This document shows positions 13,501-21,006 of a stretch of 41,611 nucleotides of DNA, one piece after another. Source of the stretch: a virus; the IMG/VR virus record IMGVR_UViG_3300045004_000244, positions 1-41,611 of that record. One strand, written 5' to 3'. Below the pieces are notes generated by a model. The model was not told the DNA's origin, did not search any database, and saw nothing but the letters and a program-made list of their open reading frames with translations. The position numbers and the translations under genes are program-made. Position 1 is the stretch's first letter. Every line of letters starts with the position of its first letter.

Positions 13501-13605
13501 GGCAGAAATGGTAGTGCCCGCCGCCAGTGCGAGCCCCGCGCCGACCCCGGTGGCGACCAGGGCCACCGCGCCAACAACCATCGCAGCCGTGCGGAGGGTT
13601 TTCAT
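10543..13605 (-). CDS. J-like tail tip / central fibre protein
   Basis: A 1020-residue protein of the lambda J/phage-tail_3 type, which forms the tail tip and contacts the receptor. Residues 1-65 are a hydrophobic, alanine/glycine-rich stretch; about 80-520 form the baseplate-hub-like part (AGIPYLMGRTWNAGNIVYW, then FTNRDIDPATGCPRFSA); then fibronectin-like domains (about 530-640), helices, and two modules around ADGKIDTFYQTTPPASASEGDLW and ADGKVTTYYSTSTPTASALG; the C-terminus is a receptor-contacting beta domain. It is the last member of the tail assembly row, downstream of the DUF6950 peptidase, as in many siphophages. Confidence 0.75.
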   Translation of the reverse strand: MKTLRTAAMVVGAVALVATGVGAGLALAAGTTISAAMSATFVAGFSLATIATVASVASAALSLAAAAAYKRPPLTGSPTTFNSDPSAGIPYLMGRTWNAGNIVYWDTTDTSAKGDNDRQTFVVIISGAGPIEEIEAFKSDQVVVPFDAGGAALGFYNGFMWQKTQLGLTPEPASLTIPADPVPVPGWTAAHKLSGYAAAMWRMRFDTKGKKFQNGTPKPGWVAKGVKVYDPRLDSTYPGGSGPCRALDESTYVYSENPFLHGLTWCLGRWQNGIRILGIGALLAMIDVPAFVEGANVADLNGWKIGGVAYSTDNKYETLVSMLQAGCGEPMPLGAKISCFVNSPKVSLDTITIKDLSGPAKVQATQARRDRINGIIPRYRSEAHNWEVISAAPVRVPEHVAFDGGERTKEADYVFVQDLKQVATLARYGIENSREFGPIDLPLRPRWIGYKPGDAVTVTIPEVGLNAQKILFTNRDIDPATGCPRFSARSETDDKHPFALGQTTTAPPTPGVTGPPINPVPGPGVWVISATSLTDGSTTLPALVIDGEIDSSSSDAIVFEYREWFSGIADDAGWIGAGIEPPETTQKIIPGVLPATSYQAAVRYRRQGVIGNRLVLGPITTPLFELEAIANIVADGILDRSEKPRIVQDYTVIIAEQAGIDARAAAQGVTTQKTTYDNAILALTTYLNSLSPDFDDYTTDTAIDRATFIAKFRDVYVARQAVLNEIAKIAYDQAVNAIAAAANAQDTADGKIDTFYQTTPPASASEGDLWFDIDDANKLYTYRSGVWTLTADTRVAAAVTAAAGAQATADGKVTTYYSTSTPTASALGDLWYNSSTNQLRRWSGSSWVQVATIGADWATNLANIPTEVTDGRIGDGLNPDGTIKPMRVGTTAMIDNSVSKTFGVTSAGTLTGSGSYAWQDALSYTILMDEPGQILLWADIQQAYASGALPMSWQIRFLVDGSQVGTPKGGAGWGTDSGSIQRITNSLSAGTHTVKLQWRANTTDLSLSDAAMFGMGRFNK

Positions 13606-13681
13606 CTATGGCGGCTCCGGGTGGGTGGGCTGTTCGGCGCGCAAAAATCGTGGCAGGAAGGCCGCCGAAGTGAGGCCGAGC

Positions 13682-13966
13682 ATGCGGAAACAGATTGCGA
13701 TATTGCTGCCCATCGCGGCGCTCTGGGCGACCGCCGGCTATGCCAAAAGCGTGACGCAGCATGTCGTCGTCGACGGCGCGCGCTATCGCGTCACTGTGAA
13801 AGAGGGCGTCGCAATCGTCGCGCGAAAATCGCTGCTCGTTACCTACACAGTGGAAGAACGGGACAGGCAACGCCGCGCTGCCGAGCAGGTAACAGGTTGC
13901 CGTCTGGTCGATGAAATGCCGAACCAGGGGGGTATCACGATGGGCAAACTAGACTGCCCTAAGTGA
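13682..13966 (+). CDS. small exported protein, moron-like, against the late operon
   Basis: A 94-residue protein on the plus strand in the middle of a minus-strand tail block. ATG 13682 gives a clear signal peptide, MRKQIAILLPIAALWATAGYA, cleaved probably after Ala21 and leaving a mature part of about 73 residues with an ERDRQRRAAEQVTGCRLVDE region and two cysteines (a likely disulphide). The open frame extends upstream to 13496 but that part overlaps the tail tip gene. Its end overlaps the end of the DUF6950 gene by 8 bases. Probably periplasmic; a lysogenic conversion role is inference. Confidence 0.6.
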   Translation: MRKQIAILLPIAALWATAGYAKSVTQHVVVDGARYRVTVKEGVAIVARKSLLVTYTVEERDRQRRAAEQVTGCRLVDEMPNQGGITMGKLDCPK

Positions 13967-14402
13967 TCGGCGTAGCCCGCCATGCCGCGACATATTCGAT
14001 CGGCTGAAGCACGCCCGCGCCGATCAAGTCCTCATGGTAGCCAACGGTGCGGCCGTTCCCGAGCGCAACGTGCAGCGCCGGTCCGAACTCTTCAGCGCCC
14101 GGGCAGGCGATGATGTCGCCGACGACGGCCGCCGCCGGCGGGATGCGTTCCAGACCATGGGCGTCGACCGCCGCGCAGAGATCCGCGAAACCCCGGTCCG
14201 CCAGCGCCTTGCGCGCCGTCCGCACGGTGCGATAGGCGCCCTTCGGCGGCAGCTTCACCTGATAGCCGAGCCGGCGGAGGTGCGCAGCGGCCATCCGCAC
14301 GCAATCGCGATCGCCCAGCCGGAACGGCTTGTCCTTGAACTCGTCGAGCGTCGCCTGCGCCGCCAGCCGCCGCAGTTCCGCCTCGGGTGTCTCGGTCGTC
14401 AT
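13959..14402 (-). CDS. DUF6950 / NlpC-P60-like tail peptidase
   Basis: A 147-residue protein starting at ATG 14402, overlapping the stop upstream (ATGA). FRLGDRDCVRMAAAHLRRLG (about 28-47) carries the Cys of the papain-like fold (DC-x-x-x-A), and ALHVALGNGRTVGYHEDL (about 113-130) carries the His. Together with its place between the hub-type gene and the J-like gene this marks the tail-tip cell-wall peptidase position (lambda K-like). Its likely role is opening peptidoglycan at infection. A GTG at 14417 is an alternative start. Confidence 0.65.
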   Translation of the reverse strand: MTTETPEAELRRLAAQATLDEFKDKPFRLGDRDCVRMAAAHLRRLGYQVKLPPKGAYRTVRTARKALADRGFADLCAAVDAHGLERIPPAAAVVGDIIACPGAEEFGPALHVALGNGRTVGYHEDLIGAGVLQPIEYVAAWRATPIT

Positions 14403-15058
14403 TGGTTCAGCAGCCACATATCACCCCCGAACACGCCGCCGATGCCGCCGAATCCGAGGCCGGTATTGGTGACCGGGCGTGGCGGGGCTTCGACGCCCCA
14501 GTACACCCCCTGCGGGACGCCGGTCTGGAAGGCGAAGCCCTTCTCCCCGGGCCAGATGGATTGATGAAACCCGTCCGACAGCCGCGCGCCTTCGTCGTCG
14601 GCGAAGAAGCGCTCGAAGATCGACGCGACCTCATATTCGAGCTCGCGCATATTCTCGCCGGCCGTCAGGAACGGCACGTCGAGTTCGCCGACGAACAGGA
14701 GATGCGGGTTCGGCACGACCTGCCCGGTCGTCCGCTCGACCGCACCGAAATAGATGGTGACGATGGAGCCCTGCATGTCGGGCCCGGCCAGGTCGGCGGC
14801 GGCGGCATCACTCGCCGGTAGCAGCGTGATCGACAGCCGTGGCGCCTCGTTCCCCATGCCGTCGGTCAGGTTCGATATCGCCGAGAGCGTCCCGTAGACC
14901 GGATCGCGGCCGGTGTAGTTGCGGCCGTTGAAGGTGAGGCTCGCGGCCCCGTCGAGCAGGTTGATCTGCCGCCCGGGCAGGTCGATCGAGATCGCCCCGA
15001 ATATGGTCGGGGCGGGGCTGCTCAGCGCCGCGTCGAGTTGGACGGTCAGGCTGGTCAT
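14399..15058 (-). CDS. minor tail / hub-associated protein
   Basis: A 219-residue beta-rich protein: MTSLTVQLDAALSSPAPTIF, LPGRQINLLDGAASLTFNG, RDPVYGTLSAISNLTDGMG, then ERTTGQVVPNPHLLFVGELD and REMRELEYEVASIFERFF-like helix. The pattern of a ring-forming beta domain followed by a 'VASIFERFF' helix and a proline/glycine-rich end is seen in proteins that lie between the distal tail protein and the tail peptidase. No finer function can be read. Starts overlap both neighbours by four bases. Confidence 0.55.
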   Translation of the reverse strand: MTSLTVQLDAALSSPAPTIFGAISIDLPGRQINLLDGAASLTFNGRNYTGRDPVYGTLSAISNLTDGMGNEAPRLSITLLPASDAAAADLAGPDMQGSIVTIYFGAVERTTGQVVPNPHLLFVGELDVPFLTAGENMRELEYEVASIFERFFADDEGARLSDGFHQSIWPGEKGFAFQTGVPQGVYWGVEAPPRPVTNTGLGFGGIGGVFGGDMWLLNQ

Positions 15059-15648
15059 TCCGCCTCCGTGATCCGGAACTGGAGGCCGATGTTCATCGCG
15101 ACATCGATCGTCCAGTCGCGGCGATTGCCTTCAAGAAAGCCCTCGATCTTCGGCTCGTCGATCTCGACGACGGCGCCGTCGGTATAGGCGACGCGCAACA
15201 TCGGCTCGACCAGCAGCGACACCTTGCCAAGTCCGTTCGCCGTCGCCGCGGCGGCGATGATGTGCAGATAGCGCCGGCCGCCGTGGATGACCGATATGAA
15301 CTGCCCGCGCAGGAACGTCCTGCCGCTCGACAGCCCCCGGAGCTTGAGCGTCGTCCCGGCCTGCCCGCCCCCATCGACGGCGCCGGCGCCGCTGCCGTTC
15401 ACGCTGATCGCCTGCGGCCAGGGGAAGATGCCGCCGTCCTTCTGAGCCTGGATCAGCGCCGCGACCCACGCGGTTGCGTCCTCGGCCGTCGGCATCGTGT
15501 TCATCGTGACGTCGATCGTGAAGCGGTCGCCGAGGCGGTTCAGCTTCTGGTCGACGCCGCCGAGCGGCGAGCTGATGACGCCGCCCCAATCGAGATAGCC
15601 GGGGACCGCGCTCGCGGGCCCGGGATAGGCGGGGATGAGAATCGCCAT
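15055..15648 (-). CDS. distal tail-like protein after the tape measure
   Basis: A 197-residue beta-rich protein directly after the tape measure gene (one base overlap). MAILIPAYPGPASAVPGYLDWGG opens it, a WPQAISVNGSG loop and strands RTFLRGQFISVIHGGRRYLH and SLLVEPMLRVAYTDGAVVEI follow. The place and size match distal tail/ring proteins (Dit-like or lambda M-like), which join the tail tube to the tip. This rests on gene order more than on motifs. Confidence 0.5.
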   Translation of the reverse strand: MAILIPAYPGPASAVPGYLDWGGVISSPLGGVDQKLNRLGDRFTIDVTMNTMPTAEDATAWVAALIQAQKDGGIFPWPQAISVNGSGAGAVDGGGQAGTTLKLRGLSSGRTFLRGQFISVIHGGRRYLHIIAAAATANGLGKVSLLVEPMLRVAYTDGAVVEIDEPKIEGFLEGNRRDWTIDVAMNIGLQFRITEAE

Positions 15649-18600
15649 CAGCTACGCCCCAATCGCTGGCGTCCGCGACGCCGCAGTTCCGTCTGCGCCA
15701 TCGCGCTACCGCCGGCTGCGCCGCGCTGCGCGGCGACCATGTCGCCACGGTTGATCATCGCCCACCATTCGGGCGTCAGCAGGTTGCCCTCGAAATGGTA
15801 GCTGTCGCCGCCGGGGCCGCGATCGTTGCCCGGCTTGCGGATATCGACCAGCTCGCCCTTGCTCGCCCGGAAGCTGACGACGTTCTTGTCGACGCCCGAC
15901 ATGCCGCCGACCTTGAACGATCCGCCGGACTTGAAGCCGTGGAGCTCCGTCTTGCCGATCGACGCCTGGATCGCATCGGTGTCGATGGTCGGCCCGGTGA
16001 AGGTCCCGCCGCCGAACAGGCTCGCCGCGCCCTTGAAGACGCTGCCGAGCGCGCCGAACAGCCCGCCGCCACCGCCCGAGCCCCGGGTCAGGAACTTGAA
16101 CAGGCCATCGGCCAGGCTGTTGAGCGCGTTCTGCGCCGCATCCATGATGGCGTTCTGCCAGAAGTTCTTGACGAAGCCCTTCAGGTCGCCGGTCAGCGCC
16201 GCGCGGAAGCCGTCCTTGAAGGTGTCGCGGAACACGCCCTGCATCCGGGCCCGCTCGCCCTCGATCGCCTCGGCCGTGGCCTTGCCGATGCCCTCGCCGG
16301 GGGCGAGGTTGCCGTCGCGCTCGATGTCGCGCGCGCGATCCCGAATCCAGATGGCCTGTTCCCGCGCACGGATATCGTTCGGGTTGTCGCCCCGCGCGCG
16401 CGCCAGTTCGAGCTGCCGGTTCTGCTCGGCATCCTCGAGCATGCGCTGCTGGATCGCGGCGCGCGCCTCGTCGACCTTGAGCTGGTCGGCCTTGGCCTGG
16501 GTGGTGGCCTGGTCGATCGAAAGGCCCTTTTCCTTGTAGAACTGGATGCGGCTTTCCAGCTCCTGCTGGCGGCGCAGCGCATCCTCCAGCTTGGCATTCT
16601 GCTGGATCTGCGCGACGTCGAGCGCGAGCGCGGTCTGCTCGTCGGCGATGGCCTTCGCGTTCGCCTTGGCGCGGGCCTCCTGCAACAGCTTCATGTCGCG
16701 CTCGGCCGCGACACGGGCGTCGGCCTTCGACAAGCCGGTCTGCTCATAATCGGCAATCTGCCGGGTGAGGTTCAGCTTGTCTTCGAGCGCCTGGGCCTCG
16801 GCAAGGTCGCCGCGCGCCTGGGCGGCCTGCATCTTGACCTGAAGCTCCATCTCCTCGCGGCGCGCGAGCAGGGCTTCGGTGCGGTCCTTCTTCTTCCGGC
16901 CGCCGCCGCCCGTGTCGAGCGTCGGGTTTTCCAGCGTGACGGCCGGCGGATTGCCGCCGCCACCGGCGAGCGCCGCCTGGCGCGCCTTCGCGCGGGCAAT
17001 CGCCGCAGCCTCGGCCTTCGACGAAAGATCGACATATTCCTGAGCCTGATCGACGGCAGCCTGAGCGGCACGGACGCGGGCCTTGTGATAAGCGCTCTTC
17101 CCCTGCTGCACGCCCATCATCTTGGCGAACATCGTGCGGTCGTCGTCGCTCTGGACCGTCTTCAGGTTCGCCTGGGCCTGGGCGAGTTGTATCTGCGCGA
17201 GGCCGCGCTTCGCAGCAGCCGCGCCGGCCTCGACGCCATAGAGTGCGGCAGTTGCCTCTTTCAGGCGCGCAACGGCGCGCTCGATACGGTCGCCGGTCGA
17301 CTTCATTTCTTCGCCGACCTGCTCGATCGCCTTCGGCGCCTTCTCGGATTCCTCGCGCAGGGATCGAAGCCCGCGCGCCGCCTCCTCCGTTTCCGGTCCG
17401 GCCTTGTCAGCGTTCAATGCCAGGATGCCGATGGCCGTCGCGATCGCCATGATGGCAATGCCCCAGGGGGTCGCGAACATGGCTGAAAGCGCGCCTTTCA
17501 GCGCAGTGATGCCCGCCGCCGCACCGGGGCCGGCGGCGCCTATCGCGACCTCCCCAGCCGCGGTTCCCGCGAGCACGGCCATCAGCCGGGGGCCCATCTG
17601 CATGAGGCTCCCCCAGACCATGATCAACCGGCCGCCGACCGCGATGACGGGGCCGGCCGCAGCTGCGAGGCCGATCAGGGCGATGATGCCGGTCTGCACC
17701 GGCTCGGGCAGCGCGGCGAACACCTGCAGCATGTCGCCGAGCATGGCTATGACGCGCGTGCCGGCGGCGAGCAGCCCGCTATCGCCGAACGCGATCGCGG
17801 CTTCCTCGGCCATCTTGCGAAGCTGGACCAGCATGCCCGAGAGGCCCTTCATCCGGGCGTCCATCTGCTGCTGGGCCGAAGCCTTGTTGATCTCGGCGTT
17901 GATCCGCGCGAGGCCGTCGGCACCCTGGTTCATCAGGCCGATGGCGGTCCGCATCGCGTCGGTGCCGAAGATCGTCGTCAGCGCCTTGGTCTTCGCTTCG
18001 TCGGCGAGCCCGCCGAGCCGATCCTTCAGGACCTGCGCGATCTCGGCGAGCGGCTTCATCTGCCCGTTGGCCTGGAAGAAGTTCAGGCCGAGCTGCTTCA
18101 TCAGCGTGGCGGCCTCCTTCGAGGCCGGGTTAAGCTTGGACAGGAACGTCTTGAAGCTGGTGCCGGCGTCGGAGCCCGACGCGAACAGCGCCGCGGTCGC
18201 GGCGAGCGCGACGTTGGTATCCTCGAAGGTCAGGCCGAGCCCGCCCGCGACGCCGCCGGCCTGGCCCATGGCGAGCCGGTAATCGTCGAATCCGAACTTG
18301 GACACCAGCATGCCGCCGGTCAGCTTGTCGACGACCGTGTTGAGGTCGGTCGCCTTCTTGCCGAACTGGCCCATAATATCAGTCGCGAGGTCGGCGGCCG
18401 GCGCGAACTCGGCGTTGTTGGCGGCGGCGAGCCGCAGCGTCGCCTCGGTCGCACCGTCGAGGATCTGGGTCGTCGTGAGGCCGTTCTTCGCGAGCGCCTC
18501 CATGACGTCGGCGGTCTGCGCGGCGGTGGCGGTCACCCCCTTGTCGGCGCCGAACGCCTTCGCCTGGTCGCGCAGCGCCTTCAGCTCCGCGCCGCTCGCG

Positions 18601-18857
18601 CCGGTGGCGGCCTCGACCCGGTTCATGGCGCTTTCGAAGTCGGACGCCATCTTGAGCGCGCCGCCACCGATCGCGGTGAGCGGCAGCGTCAGCGCGACCG
18701 ACATGCTCTTGCCGATATTCTCGACGCGCTGGCCCAGCCGCTCGAAATTGCGGCCGGCCTTGATCATCGACCGCTGACTCTCGTCGAGCCCCTTGTCGAA
18801 TTGCGCCGTGTCGATCCCGAGGATGACGCGGAGCTGGCCGATGATCGAGGATGCCAT
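15648..18857 (-). CDS. tail tape measure protein, TP901 type
   Basis: A 1069-residue protein. The N-terminal IDTAQFDKGLDESQRSMIKAG and about residues 60-400 (for example MASDFESAMNRVEAATGAS, GVTATAAQTADVMEALAKNGL) match the TP901 core TMP domain. Two or three hydrophobic segments follow (about 385-420, 425-500), then long coiled coils (about 520-900) and a glycine-rich, basic C-terminus. It sets tail length; at the usual 1.5 angstrom per residue the tail would be about 160 nm. It follows the G/GT chaperones, as expected. Longest gene of the window. Confidence 0.88.
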   Translation of the reverse strand: MASSIIGQLRVILGIDTAQFDKGLDESQRSMIKAGRNFERLGQRVENIGKSMSVALTLPLTAIGGGALKMASDFESAMNRVEAATGASGAELKALRDQAKAFGADKGVTATAAQTADVMEALAKNGLTTTQILDGATEATLRLAAANNAEFAPAADLATDIMGQFGKKATDLNTVVDKLTGGMLVSKFGFDDYRLAMGQAGGVAGGLGLTFEDTNVALAATAALFASGSDAGTSFKTFLSKLNPASKEAATLMKQLGLNFFQANGQMKPLAEIAQVLKDRLGGLADEAKTKALTTIFGTDAMRTAIGLMNQGADGLARINAEINKASAQQQMDARMKGLSGMLVQLRKMAEEAAIAFGDSGLLAAGTRVIAMLGDMLQVFAALPEPVQTGIIALIGLAAAAGPVIAVGGRLIMVWGSLMQMGPRLMAVLAGTAAGEVAIGAAGPGAAAGITALKGALSAMFATPWGIAIMAIATAIGILALNADKAGPETEEAARGLRSLREESEKAPKAIEQVGEEMKSTGDRIERAVARLKEATAALYGVEAGAAAAKRGLAQIQLAQAQANLKTVQSDDDRTMFAKMMGVQQGKSAYHKARVRAAQAAVDQAQEYVDLSSKAEAAAIARAKARQAALAGGGGNPPAVTLENPTLDTGGGGRKKKDRTEALLARREEMELQVKMQAAQARGDLAEAQALEDKLNLTRQIADYEQTGLSKADARVAAERDMKLLQEARAKANAKAIADEQTALALDVAQIQQNAKLEDALRRQQELESRIQFYKEKGLSIDQATTQAKADQLKVDEARAAIQQRMLEDAEQNRQLELARARGDNPNDIRAREQAIWIRDRARDIERDGNLAPGEGIGKATAEAIEGERARMQGVFRDTFKDGFRAALTGDLKGFVKNFWQNAIMDAAQNALNSLADGLFKFLTRGSGGGGGLFGALGSVFKGAASLFGGGTFTGPTIDTDAIQASIGKTELHGFKSGGSFKVGGMSGVDKNVVSFRASKGELVDIRKPGNDRGPGGDSYHFEGNLLTPEWWAMINRGDMVAAQRGAAGGSAMAQTELRRRGRQRLGRS

Positions 18858-18869
18858 GCGGGCCTCCGG

Positions 18870-19202
18870 TCATTTCCGCGCGAGGGTCTTTTCCCAGGCG
18901 CCCAGCATTTGCTGCCAGGGCTTGGGCTTCCCTCGTCTCGGCTTCGGTTTTTTCGGGGAGAGCAGCTTGTCGAGCGAAGGCATCTTCTTCGCCCGCTGGA
19001 GCGCTGCCGTGTTCCACGCCGCCCAAATCATCCGATCCTGCTCGGCCTGGGCGGCGGTGGCGCGCGCCGCGACTATTTTCGCGAAGAGGCGCGGGGTTTG
19101 GTGCCAGAACGCTTCGGGGGCTTGCCCGATTTCGACCCAGATTTCGAAGCAGCGCCACCAGTCCCAGCCGGTGTCGCCGCCGCCGTCCGAGGGCCCTTGT
19201 CG
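18870..19202 (-). CDS. T part of the G-T tail chaperone, made by -1 frameshift
   Basis: An open frame with no start codon, in the -1 frame relative to the tail chaperone gene 19073-19531. From the slippery site it encodes 110 residues, including DWWRCFEIWVEIGQ, APEAFWHQTPRLFAKIVAAR (an FW-x-x-TPR motif typical of tail chaperones), MIWAAWNTAALQRAKKMPSL and a basic end. Ribosomes slipping at 19202-19208 would make a fusion of about 220 residues (110 + 110), like lambda gpGT. The frame fills the gap before the tape measure gene (starts 18857). No translation signal of its own is visible. Confidence 0.75.
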   Translation of the reverse strand, partial: RQGPSDGGGDTGWDWWRCFEIWVEIGQAPEAFWHQTPRLFAKIVAARATAAQAEQDRMIWAAWNTAALQRAKKMPSLDKLLSPKKPKPRRGKPKPWQQMLGAWEKTLARK

Positions 19203-19531
19203 CCCCCCGGGGCCGCCTCCGGAAACGAGAGGGTGAACGCCTTCAGGATCAGCTCAGCCGCGACGTCCAGCCCGATCGCCTGGATGATGCGGCCGGCCTC
19301 CAACTCGTCGACGGTCGGATGATGCTGCTCTAGCGCGACGCGCATGACGGTGCGCATCATGCTCGGGCTTTCCAGCACGGCCGTCCCGATCTCGTCGATC
19401 TTCTTCGCGAGCACGCCTTCCAATGCGCACAGCGCGTTGAAGTCGAGCAGCAGAACGCCGCCGGCCTCGAAGCCGGCGACGTTCACAGGCGGAAGGGCGA
19501 CCTCGCCCAGCAGCGGATTGGCGGTCGCCAT
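19073..19531 (-). CDS. tail assembly chaperone (G-like)
   Basis: A 152-residue protein starting at ATG 19531, overlapping the stop of the tail tube gene (TAATG). Helical core with LLDFNALCALEGVLAKKIDEIG and DELEAGRIIQAIGLDVAAELILKAFTL, then a disordered Ser/Lys/Gly-rich C-terminus (about 115-152) that is the region overlapping the T frame. Tail chaperones of this kind bind the tape measure protein during assembly. Its gene ends in frame with TAG at 19073, whereas a fraction of ribosomes should shift at 19202-19208. Confidence 0.75.
   Translation of the reverse strand: MATANPLLGEVALPPVNVAGFEAGGVLLLDFNALCALEGVLAKKIDEIGTAVLESPSMMRTVMRVALEQHHPTVDELEAGRIIQAIGLDVAAELILKAFTLSFPEAAPGGDKGPRTAAATPAGTGGAASKSGSKSGKPPKRSGTKPRASSRK
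19202..19208 (-). promoter_or_regulatory. -1 ribosomal frameshift site GGGGGGC
   Basis: On the minus strand G-GGG-GGC lies in the correct register: codons CCG-GGG-GGC of the upstream gene, so the heptamer has the X-XXY-YYZ form. A slip back by one gives CGA-CAA-GGG and enters the long T frame. Downstream GC-rich sequence could form a stimulating hairpin; I did not establish one. Confidence 0.7.
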
Positions 19532-19962
19532 TACACGGCCGCGGTCAGGACGGGCTTGCCCGAGACCTTGAAGGTCGCGGCGCCGGTCATGCGATCTTCG
19601 AGCGGCGTCGCGCGCGAGTGCGCCGTGAAGAAGCCCTTGATGTCGAGCGTCGCACCATTGGGAAAGGCAACCTGCCATTCCTCGGCGACGTCGGAGGCGA
19701 AGCTGTCGGCGATCTGATCGTCATCGGCTTCGCCGGGGATCAGGTTGTAAGTCAGCGTCACTTCGCCGCCGTCCTTCAGGCCGGGGCCGAATTCACGCCA
19801 CCGCTCAGGCGACGACATATGGGTATATTCGACTGCGTCGCGGGTGAACTCGGGCGGGTTGAACTCGACGACCTCGGCGAGCGTCACATAGGTCGTCGGG
19901 GCGGTCTTCTTCTTGAACAGGGTCAGGTGACCGATGTCGGTATCATCAGCGGTAGCAGCCAT
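19531..19962 (-). CDS. major tail tube protein
   Basis: A 143-residue beta-rich protein: LFKKKTAPTTYVTLAEVVEF, EYTHMSSPERWREFGPGLKDGGEVTLTYNLIPG, and a closing strand TFKVSGKPVLTAAV. This is the usual single-domain tail tube protein of long-tailed phages, with the conserved 'GEVTLTYNLIPG' hairpin. It lies between the tail terminator and the tail chaperone genes, exactly where a tube gene belongs. I chose ATG 19962; the frame is open further upstream without support. Confidence 0.78.
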   Translation of the reverse strand: MAATADDTDIGHLTLFKKKTAPTTYVTLAEVVEFNPPEFTRDAVEYTHMSSPERWREFGPGLKDGGEVTLTYNLIPGEADDDQIADSFASDVAEEWQVAFPNGATLDIKGFFTAHSRATPLEDRMTGAATFKVSGKPVLTAAV

Positions 19963-19976
19963 GTCGGCCTCCTTGG

Positions 19977-20363
19977 TCAGACTTGGTAGGAGATGCGCAA
20001 ATCCACCTGCGCACGGTGAGCGATGCGTCCCGCATCGGGTTCGGTTCGACCGTCTGCGTCGATGACGAAGACGCGATATTTCTTGCCGTCGACGGTTTCG
20101 CGAAGACCTTCGGCGAAGGCTGCAACAGCGCGGCGCAGGCGGATGGCCTCGCCCGGCGTGGCGGCCCAGCAATTCGCCTGGACGCGGGCATCATGCCAGG
20201 TTGGGTTGCCTGCCATGCGGCGCTCCGGAACGTCGCTGATCACGAATAGCTCGACCCCGGGCATCTGATCGCCGGCCGGGCGCAGCCCCCAATCGACATG
20301 ATTCCCGGCGATGCCGGCGATGCCCACCGAAGCGAGCATCCGGGCGCGCAGCCATTCCTCCAT
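19977..20363 (-). CDS. tail completion / terminator protein (DUF3168-like)
   Basis: A 128-residue protein, MEEWLRARMLASVGIAG at the start, then NPTWHDARVQANCWAATPGEAIRLRRAVAAFA and a final IDADGRTEPDAGRIAHRAQVDLRISY strand. This pattern, a helix followed by 'V-x-A-x-x-W-x-x-x' and a C-terminal strand, is that of the DUF3168/gp17-like tail terminators, which cap the tail tube. Order (connector, completion, tube, chaperone) supports it. Confidence is moderate because the family is diverse. Confidence 0.62.
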   Translation of the reverse strand: MEEWLRARMLASVGIAGIAGNHVDWGLRPAGDQMPGVELFVISDVPERRMAGNPTWHDARVQANCWAATPGEAIRLRRAVAAFAEGLRETVDGKKYRVFVIDADGRTEPDAGRIAHRAQVDLRISYQV

Positions 20364-20365
20364 GA

Positions 20366-20548
20366 TCAGCCCTTTCGGCGGCGGGCGGCGCGCTCCTGCG
20401 CCTCGCGCACGAAATCGGCGGCCTCGGCGTCGCTCATCGGCTTGCCGGTCATCACCTCAAACAGCCATTGCGCGACCTTGCGTCCGTCATAGGTCTGGCC
20501 GTCCGCGTTGCGCGCGAAATCTTCCAGGGTCTTGTTCCCGATCGTCAT
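20366..20548 (-). CDS. 60-residue head-tail region protein
   Basis: Start ATG 20548, close to the end of the HK97 gp10-like gene; the product begins MTIGNKTLEDFARNADGQTY, then DGRKVAQWLFEVMTGKPMSD and an alanine/arginine-rich helical end. No family recognised. The compact placement between two structural genes and protein-like composition support a real small gene. It might be a small connector or scaffold-like factor; unproven. Confidence 0.5.
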   Translation of the reverse strand: MTIGNKTLEDFARNADGQTYDGRKVAQWLFEVMTGKPMSDAEAADFVREAQERAARRRKG

Positions 20549-20550
20549 GA

Positions 20551-21006
20551 TCAGCCCTTTCGAGCCTGGCGCTTCGCGACCCGCTTGGCGGCGGCGGCGA
20601 TCTGACCGGAGAGGTCTTCCGCGATGCCGTCGAGCAGTTGGTCGTGATGCTCGTCCCACGCTTTCCGCATGTACCCGGCCGGCGGATTGTTGACCGACCC
20701 CATCTCCTGCGGGACCGCCTGCGGATAGCCATCGGCGGAGGGGCCCATATAGATCTCGACCGCCGCCTTGTCGGCGAAGCGCTTGCGGCGTTGGCCGGGC
20801 GAGCCCTGGCGCGTGCCGACGATGATGCTGTCGCGAAGGTCGCCCTCTTCGACAGGCGCATTCGCCTTGGCGGCCTCCTTCATCGGCTCCAGCCGCTTCT
20901 TGCCGAAGCGCACCAGCGTAGCCTTGCCGACATGGCGCGGCAGTTGGCCGAGCGCGGAGTTGCACTCTTTCAGGCCCTCGACGCGGGTGCGGGTGTAGCG
21001 GCTCAT
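20551..21006 (-). CDS. HK97 gp10-like tail component
   Basis: A 151-residue protein starting at ATG 21006, whose codon overlaps the stop of the head closure gene (TGATG). Regions: VEGLKECNSALGQLPRHVGK, RFGKKRLEPMKEAAKANAPVEEGDLRDSI, and YMRKAWDEHHDQLLDGIAE. The 'A-P-V-x-x-G-x-L-R-x-S-I' motif and the C-terminal 'R-x-A-W-x' helix are the signature of the HK97 gp10-like family, a tail completion/neck protein of siphophages. The frame continues upstream, but that part is not like the family. Confidence 0.75.
   Translation of the reverse strand: MSRYTRTRVEGLKECNSALGQLPRHVGKATLVRFGKKRLEPMKEAAKANAPVEEGDLRDSIIVGTRQGSPGQRRKRFADKAAVEIYMGPSADGYPQAVPQEMGSVNNPPAGYMRKAWDEHHDQLLDGIAEDLSGQIAAAAKRVAKRQARKG

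Noticed and set aside
10630-13914. Very long plus-strand open frame (about 1094 residues) across the J-like gene
   Set aside because: It is arginine-rich with no domain, and lies antisense to a clear tail tip gene; a product of high GC and codon bias.
15795-17486. Long plus-strand frame opposite the tape measure gene
   Set aside because: Composition is that of an antisense shadow (Arg/Leu-rich, no motif); the minus-strand tape measure protein is clear.
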